Source: Priapulus caudatus
Taxonomy: Eukaryota; Priapulida; Priapulimorpha; Priapulimorphida; Priapulidae
DNA length: 62,643 nt
Direction: 5' to 3'
Assembly (NCBI RefSeq): GCF_000485595.1
Contig: NW_014577687.1
Span: forward strand, 119,884 to 182,526
Part shown: positions 40,701-49,700 of the stretch, in pieces
How positions within the stretch are numbered: position 1 is the first letter of the stretch
Layout of the letters: every line of letters starts with the position of its first letter
Notes under the pieces: generated by a model
The model's input: only the letters and a program-made list of their open reading frames with translations
Database searches by the model: none
Told to the model about the DNA's origin: nothing
Translations under genes and position numbers: made by a program

Positions 40701-43700
40701 TGATGAAACACATTCGCAAACACACAGCGTCAACATTAGCTTGCCAACAATCGCCCAGAATTCGTGCCCAACCACGTAAATCCCGCCACAATGATCCGTA
40801 CATTTTCACGGCGTCGGCAGTGAGCATCTTCACTTTGTGACTGTCGTTGCGCAGCAACTCCAGGCAGGTGGCCAGCAGCAAAGGGCACTCGTCTCCTGCC
40901 TCCCCGCCAGGCCCCGCGAGCCGCGCGCTTCCCAAATCCCCGACGGAGCCCGCGAGACTCAGCAGACACGCTGCGGCGGCCATCTTGCTCGCGGCGGGCA
41001 GCCCGGCGTCGTCCCGCCACTCGAATGCGGCGAGCGCGGCGCCCCCTACGCGCCGGCACTCGTCGAATGCGACGTCATTGTCGTCGCGGTACGCGTGACG
41101 CAGCAACGTCGTCAGCAGGTCGAGGAGCGTGATGACGACAACCTGGTCACGCGCGTGGTGTCGCAGCGCGGCGGAGACGCAGCGCAGCAGCGAGAGCAGA
41201 TCCTCATCCGACAGTCTGTGATCGTCGCTGCCGAGACCCGTCCCCACGGCGACGAGCTGCACACGAAGACAGCGCTATTATTGGAGGGAGAGGAGCAGAT
41301 CAATGGAGGGAGATTCGAGGTTCATTTTTAACGAAGAGACCTTTATTATTAGAGGGAGATTCAGGGTTTATGTTTAACGAAGAGACCTTTATTATTATGC
41401 CTGCATGCTTCCATGCATGCATTCTCCCTCCCCTTCCCTCCGTCTCTACCCCTCCCTTCCTCCTTCCCCCCTCTCTCTCACCATCTGTAGTCCTGCTCTT
41501 TGCTTCACATCACTCTCCATCACGAGGCGCAGTAGCTGGCAGCTGACAGCCCTGTCGCACGGCAGCAGCAGCGAGCTGGGACCGCCGCTACCGCCGTCAC
41601 ACGCGCAGTAACGCGCGAGCAGCCTCACACAGTCCAACTCAAGCATGACCTGCTCCGACAATCCTTCCTGCGACAGCGGACTGCACTGTACAGCTGCAAG
41701 GTGGCCACAGACAAATAGTTGACGCGCGGTGAATATTACACATACTTTCTTATATTACGTTAAATATTATGACAGCTACAAGCTAATTGGATATACACTG
41801 AAACCACGTCGACAGACTGGCCAAGACCCAAACCCAAAAAAATCGGATACTTTAAAACATACTTTTCTTATATTACGTTATATATTACAATAACTACTAG
41901 CTAAGTGGTTATACAGTGAAAACACATTGACAGAATGACAACCTGCCTCCAAAGATTGCATGGTTCTTTCCTTGTGTAGTTCTTATACAGTCAAACCACC
42001 TCTATAGAATGGTCACCTGCTCACAAAGCACATGTTTGGCATTTCCGTCGAGCGCCCCTTACATACAGGTTTTAATTGTAGCTAGTGTCTATAACGTTGT
42101 GACCGTTACATGGAGCATGACGAGAAGGAATACCTGACATGTCGGACGACTGTGACATGCTGTCGTCCTCATCAAAGAAGAAGCTGAGGTCTTGAGATGG
42201 TCCCGCCGCCGCCTGGTCGTTGAACTCCAGTTCCATCAGCTCGTCAAAGTCTGACCTCTTCCTGCCGGTCGCCGTGGCAACCGGCGCCCCTGCTGCCCTG
42301 CCCTGCTTCACGAGCTACGCAAACGGACAAAACGACAAATGGAAAGTCATTAACGTGCCCTGGGATACTGACGCTGAGCGAGGGATCCGTCAAATGATGT
42401 CACCATGCGGACACCCATGGCAGTGTGGCCCACCACACCTGCACCCGTGGCAGTGTGGCCCACCGCACCTGCACACATGGCAGTGTGGCCCACCACACCT
42501 GCACCCGTGGCAGTGTGGCCCACCACACCTGCACCCGTGGCAGTGTGGCCCACCGCAGCTGCACCCGTGGCAGTGTGGCCCACCACACCTGCACCCGTGG
42601 CAGTGTGGCCCACCACACCTGCACCCGTGGCAGTGTGGCCCACCGCACCTGCACCCATGGCAGTGTGGCCCACCACACCTGCACCCGTGGCAGTGTGGCC
42701 CACCGCACCTGCACACATGGCAGTGTGGCCCACCGCACCTGCACACATGGCAGTGTGGCCCACCGCACCCGTGGCTTTCCAGCAACTCGTTAATATTGTG
42801 CACCACCAGAGCACGAAACTACAGAGGTAGCGGGGACATCACCGTTACTTCTTTTTCTTGTACTTCGTCTTATAAATTTTTCCCCGGCGTTATTGATACT
42901 ATACTATAGTATACTTACAGTAACACTAATTTTTGTAAAATTATTATAAAATGTTCATTAACTCACATACATGCTATATAACTAATATTATACTCATTTA
43001 TAAAATGATTTTTTTCGTCGTCAGCCGAACAAAAATCAACAGGTACGACGGTGTGCTACAGTACAACAAAGTACTGCGGTAACGACGGCGACGCTAACAT
43101 GGGCGGACGTCTGCTGACCTTTGTCGCTTGCTTCAGCAGCCACTGCAGCAGCTCAGCCGGCATCAGGCTGCGACACAGCTGTGCCACGGATCCCGCACAG
43201 TCGCCGGCGCTCTCCGAGCACGCGTACATCTGCCGTAGAATGGAGAGCAGCTGCAGCTGCTGCGACTGCTGCAGACTCGCAGCGCGGTCTGTCGACATCA
43301 GCACGCAGCCGGCTACCCGCATGAGTTCCTGTAAGACAGACAACAGCTTGTGCACGCTTTTTGCCAATAACATGCCGTAGCAAACTACCAGCCAGCCACG
43401 CAAACAATTGACATTGTTGTCAAGCTAGAGTAATACCTGTGGGTGGTACGACACCCCGTGGGCTGTGGGATTACATAGGGGACACTAAGAGGCAAGGGGT
43501 AGGTGTAAATAAGGTAGCGGGCATCGGGACGAGTTTACGGAGCAAAGGGAGCGGTAGCCCAAAAAAGTTTTGGAATCATTGAGATACATGTACATATTTC
43601 AGTTTTCCCATTACATGCACGAGGCAGATGACATTGCTATGAACTTTTCACGGTGAAATTGCCTCATTCTACGTCGCATAGGTCTGTCACGCTAGTAATG

Positions 43701-46700
43701 GAGGATTGGTGACACACTGAAAAATTTGATGCGATCCTCAAATTCCTCATACAAATCTGCACATTGGCTAGAGAATGAGCTAGCGAGCACCGTGGGTGCT
43801 GAATAAATACTACCTCACTTATTACTGCATCGAGAGGAGTAATCTAGTTAACGAGCTTCTGTAGGCTGATTGTCGACCACCAGCAATACTTACGAGCTTG
43901 AAACCTGTTCGCTCGGGATTTTACGTACATGAATGTATCTCGTCGTCAGATACAGAGCTGGTATACACACCTTTCCATAGTCGAGCAGCTCTAGCTGTGA
44001 GAGATCGCCGGCTTGCAGGGCTCCATTCATTAGCAGACCACGCACCACCATCACGTTGACACAGCAGAGACTGAGCATCGACTCAGCCTGCTGATAACCC
44101 TACAACGCAGTATGAGGAAAAACATCAAAAACACACAACTTATTCACACACGACTACACGTACGGTAACACATGTAACAGACGTGACACACCTGTAACAG
44201 ATGAATAACACCTGTAACAGATGTTAACCAGATATGTACACATGTAACAGAATGTACACATGTAACTAGATGTAACACATGTAACAGAGTGTAACACATG
44301 TGACAGATGTAACAGATGTTAACATGATAACGTGTACACCTGTAACAGATGTAACACATGTGGACAGATGATAACACATGTAAACAGCATTGCCTAACAG
44401 CATGTGACAGATGCTAACACATGTAAAGATGTAAGCACATGTTAAACAGATGTAACACATGTACACATGTTGACAGATGTAAACACGCATGTAACGATGC
44501 TAAACATGTAACAGAATGTAACACATGTAACAGATGTAACACATGGTGACAGATGTAACACATGCTAACAGATGTAAACACATTGTAACAGCAGTTGAAT
44601 GATTGTATGTCGTAATTACGTCTTATGTTATAGGATAATATGACGATAGCACTTGCACTTCATTTTCCTACATAGTGCCTTGCATGCATTTCCTGCCTAT
44701 AGTTTTATACCCTGTGTTTACTTTTACTTTTCAATTTTTACTTCTGTCAACTTTAAATCACTTGATTATCACACTTGTGTCGCTAACAAGCACATACATA
44801 TAGCATACACAGATATCACACAAGCACATAATTACAACTATAGCATACACAGATATCACACAAGCACATAACACAAATAGCATACACAAGCAGAATATAC
44901 ACAGACATAAATACATATAGCTTAACAGCAAGATATCACACAAGCACATTAATACATATAGCATCACACAGATACTCACACAAGCACATAATACATATAG
45001 CATCACAGATATCACACAAGCACCAATAATACAGCCTACACAGATATCAACACAAGCCACATAATACCATATTAGGCATACACAGATTATCACACAAGCA
45101 CATAACACTATATTAGCATTTACACAGATATCACACAAGCACGATAACACAGTATTAGCCATACACAGATATCACACAGCATATAACACAATATAGCATA
45201 CACAGATATCACACAAGCACCTGCGTGGCGGAGCTTCAATGAGTACATCGGCCTCTTTCCTCAGGCTGCCGCTCCAGCTTCTTTCTCACCTCCCCGACCG
45301 ACGACGCTGAGGTCTGTCGAACCGCGCAGCGCCGGCGCGCCCCCCGTCGTCGGACCGGCGCGCCGCGAATCCGTGGAACGTCGTCCGCAGATACACCTCT
45401 GCAGCTCGTCTGAGGTCGCCGGCGGGTCGGCGCCGGGCGTCGCGCGTTGAGCGTCGCCGCTTGCGCAAGCCCCGACGCTCGCGCGAGGCACAGGGCGCGA
45501 CGAGGCGTCGGCCAGCAGCTTCGCGCTGTCGCCGCGTCGTCCGCCGCGCCCGCCGGCTCGTCCGAGTCGCCGCGCAGGGCAGCAGCCACGCGACGAGCTG
45601 CGCCGCGCAGCGGTCCGGGCGCACCGCCCGCGAGCCGGGCGACGTCGCCGCGGCATTTGTCGCAGAGTAGGCCGGCTCGGGATGTGGTGGACGCGCTGAT
45701 GAACCACGGTGCGAGCGCTGTCGATGTGAGTGCGCGCGTGACGCCGGTAGGACTGTCTGCGAGAACACCTGTATACACCACGCACGACGCATGAACTGCA
45801 GGCGGGATCGCGCTTGTCCTTCACTTTAATAGTCGAACTCGAATATTAAACAGTCGAACAATATTTAAAGATGATTCCCGCGCACAGTTTTTGTGCATAA
45901 ACACTGTCAAAAACGTGAGCTAAATAAACTCCACTACACCTTTAAGCTGAACGTTTTGCTTTTGAAAATAAAACTGTAAAAATATGTATCAAGCCTATAT
46001 TCGTTTCAAAGAAAAAATAAACTCAAAAAACGCGTTTCGCCGCCGGTTTCTGTATCAGTTGGCCGGCAAGGTGTCGCATACAGGTCACGTGACGTTAACC
46101 AGCCCAACCATAGAGATCATATAACACTGTGTCTATGAGCACATTGCTGGCCTTCATGACCTTCAGCCACTTGCAACACCGCCGCATAGCAACAAGGGAC
46201 GCCGTCACAACATCGCCGCAGAGCCGCAAAAAATAAATTTCTGTTTGAAACATTCGACACGACACTTTGCACTTTGTATGTCTAAAATGCTTTTTGAATG
46301 AACGTATTCCTGAAGCAATTGTTTATTTACCTATCCACAATATATAGGGAAGCTACAAACGTGCATAATTGTTAAATAATTCATTATTGCTGATTTTATG
46401 TTTTTCCGCTTGATATGTTGAGGCAGGGGCACATCCTCNNNNNNNNNNNNNNNNNNNNNNNNNATATTATATTTATATTGATGTAAATGACATTGGTTTT
46501 ATTGGGATAGGTTAGGTTCTCTATCCCATGTTGTCTATCCTTGAACCTGAAAATTAAAATGGTCGTGGCGAGCTGACTTGCTGAGAGTGCTAACTTCTAT
46601 GCTAAGTAACGCATGCTGCCTTCATGACCTTCAGCGCTTGGCAACACCGCATAGCAACAAGAGACGCGTCACAACATCGCCGCAGAGCGGCAAAAATAAA

Positions 46701-49700
46701 TGCTGTTTGAAACATTCGACACGACACTTTCACTTTGTAGTCTAAAAGCTTTGAATGAACGTATTCCTGAGCAATTATTTTTTACCTATCACACATATAT
46801 AGGGAATTACAAACGTGCAATGTTAAAATAATTCATTATTGCCTGATTTTATGTTTTCCGCTTGATAGTTAGAGGCAGGGCACCTTTAACCATTATAACG
46901 ACATTGAACTAACTTGACGTTTAAATTACTATTATTAACATTCCGATCATTATCATTACCGTTAACATTTTAAATTATCATCATTATCGTCCTCATTATC
47001 ATCACCATCAGCAGCAGCAGCAGCAGCAACAGTAGCAACATCATCATTATCATTATTGTTACTAGAAAATTGAGATACGTCATGGCCCGCCTTTACCAGT
47101 TCTCACACACAAGGTGTAAATTTGATGCGAGAGGGACTGCAAGAGAAGGTCGTGCAGTACGGCGAGATTGAACGAGAACGATCCCACTTCCGACGCGCTC
47201 GCAGTTTGAATGCGATGATCGTACGCACCTGGAAGAGCTTGTGGTCGGGCGTGACGAGCGCGTGACGCATGAGCGTGGACAGCAGATCGAGGCCTTCGCC
47301 GCGGTGGATCGCCGCAACGCTGCGCAGCGTGACGAACCACACCTGTCTCCACGCCAACGCCAGCGTGGCTTCCTGCTTCGCCGACAGCTGCAAGCGAAGA
47401 GACACCTGCGCTCCAGCCACCGCTGCCAGACATTGGAAGAGCCAGCTGCTCACGCTTGGGCTGCAACGTGAAGCCAGCATAGGTAACGTGAAACACTGCG
47501 CAACACTGCATAACGTGCAAAACTGCTGCATGCTTGGCTTGCAATCCAAAGCATACCAGAGTCGGGTAAGTAACGCGAGACACTGCACAACACTGCGTGA
47601 AGTGCCAACCCCCGATCCACAGAACACAAAACACAGAGAGTCGTGTAACTTGAGATGAGTAATACAGAATTCGATGACACTGCGAAACATCAGATTATGA
47701 GAGATCCACAAACTACTACTTGTAATGGAGTCGATTTTCATCAGAGCACTGACTACATGAACTGTGGTTTCCCTCCCTATTAGTTGTGAAGTCCCTTCTA
47801 ATTGGACGACATCTGCAACAATAAACCCCTGTGGCCCTACCCTTGTGTTTGCCTCTGTTCCCTCCCCATAAACTCCATGGTGTATATGTATTCTTCTTTG
47901 TCCCACATACAACAATGTCACTAAAACGCAAGCCGGTCTGATAACCCAACCAGGAAGAAAATGTTCGTGGTCTCTCCAACTTGTCGTGGTCCCCTAACGA
48001 CTCCGACCAAACCCAAAGTGACAGACCGCTCTTCCCCCTGACGAAAAAAAGTCTCGATTAAACCAACCCCGCGCTTGCACGCCGGGGGCGACACACTCAC
48101 CCCTTGCACGCGGTGAGAGCCTGCTGCAGTGCATCGAGCAGCGGCGGCAGCTCGGCCGCGGGCAGGTCGGCGGGGTGGCGCGCGAGGATGGCGTGCAGCA
48201 GCCGCAGCCACGGCACGGCACGCTCGCTCGCGCCCAGAGACGCCAGGCGCTCGCGCATCGAGTCCCAGCCCGTCTCCACGCGCCGACGCTTCTTATGCCT
48301 GCCGCTCGCCATCAACGTCGACGACGGCTCGCACTGCGTCACGTCGATCGTGGAGGGAAACGCCGTTAGCACGTGCCGCCAGACGCCGGCGCACAGATGC
48401 ACAAGCCGCTCGTCCAACTTCCCGATGTCGCTGAAAATAAGCGGTCATTTTTTTTTTAGTTTTCGACGCAATCGATTGCTAATAATACCTTATTAGGTAC
48501 TAACATTATTATTAATTCTTAGGTATTATTAGTTTCTATTATTATTATTATATTACACTTTTAATTACTATTATTACTGATGTACTATCATCATTATTAA
48601 GTATTATTAGATTATTATAGTTATCGACCCCGATCGTCGACGAAACATTCAGTTACTTTTAGTTTTCGGCACGATTTCTACAATTATCACGTCGTGATGT
48701 CGCCGAAACATAAGTCTGTAAGTGTAGTCAATTTTACATATCGAGTCACCTTTCAATGAGCTCGAAATCGCGTTTACAATCTAGTAATCTACGTGTTCTA
48801 ACCTGCTTGGCTGGGTGTATTTATACAACTCATTGTCGAGAGATTCGTAAAGTCTGCGAAGGTGGCTCCCCCATGTGTCCGCATTGTGAGCGTGCGCACC
48901 AGGCTCGCCAGACTTTGTACCACAAGGATGATGCGCTGCCATCTGGATGTGAAAAAACTCAACGAGCTCGCCCTGAAACATAGTAAAACATACAGCAGAT
49001 CACTCAGGACGTAAAGCAGTAGATGTACATGGAGATTTTTTCTAATATACGTACAAATTATCCATCGGCTTTATTACATCTGACTTTAAACAGTAATTGC
49101 TTAATGCGTTATTACTCGTAAACGTACTTAGTAAATCGATTGGGGTGATATGAAATCCAAACGTCCGTTAATACGTCAGATATAGGTTAAAACCAATAAT
49201 GCAGTCTGAATCGAGCTATCAGCCCTTGTAAACGACTACCTTGAGAAATGGCGTGGTCTGTACTGTAAAGTAGTGGAGCATGTTATTGAATACGGCCTCT
49301 CCCATCTTGCAGATCATGTGCCTGCAGTCGGCAGCCAACGCTCGGCAAAGTATGTTGGCAGTGCAGACCAAGTGCTCCACCACGACCTGGTTTTGCTCCT
49401 GCCTGCCGAGGCAACGACGACCGCTGATTAATCCACGCTCACTCCACATCGTACCCATCGTCATGCGCGCACGCGAGACGTGCAGGTAAAAATACAACTA
49501 CTCATGTTCGTGTAATCGCGAATTTTTCCTATTTCCATCCGTATCACAACGAGAGAACTCTTCCGGCAACTTCAAGAAAAGGAGGAACCTACCTGAGGTT
49601 TTTCAGAGGGTGAGAGAGACCGGGAATGATCTCCTGGTGCACGGAGCAGTGCTCGGTCGCCTTGCCGATGATCGTGTAGAGGAGGGAGGTGACACTGACG

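Noticed and set aside
40837-41331. 164-codon plus-strand frame opposite ATM exon 15
   Set aside because: Antisense shadow of a GC-rich exon; no splice sites or recognisable product.
42220-42909. 229-codon plus-strand open frame with [10 protein letters not shown] repeats
   Set aside because: It runs antisense through ATM exon 13 and a 30-bp minisatellite that is open in every frame.
44165-45220. Repeat-spacer arrays resembling a CRISPR
   Set aside because: Units are contiguous with no unique spacers, and the genome is metazoan.
45447-45794. Arg/Ala-rich plus-strand frames
   Set aside because: Antisense of frameshifted GC-rich ATM exon 10.
47080-47921. 272-codon minus-strand frame taken as one exon
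   Set aside because: Only 47229-47460 matches ATM; the rest is intron read-through without similarity.
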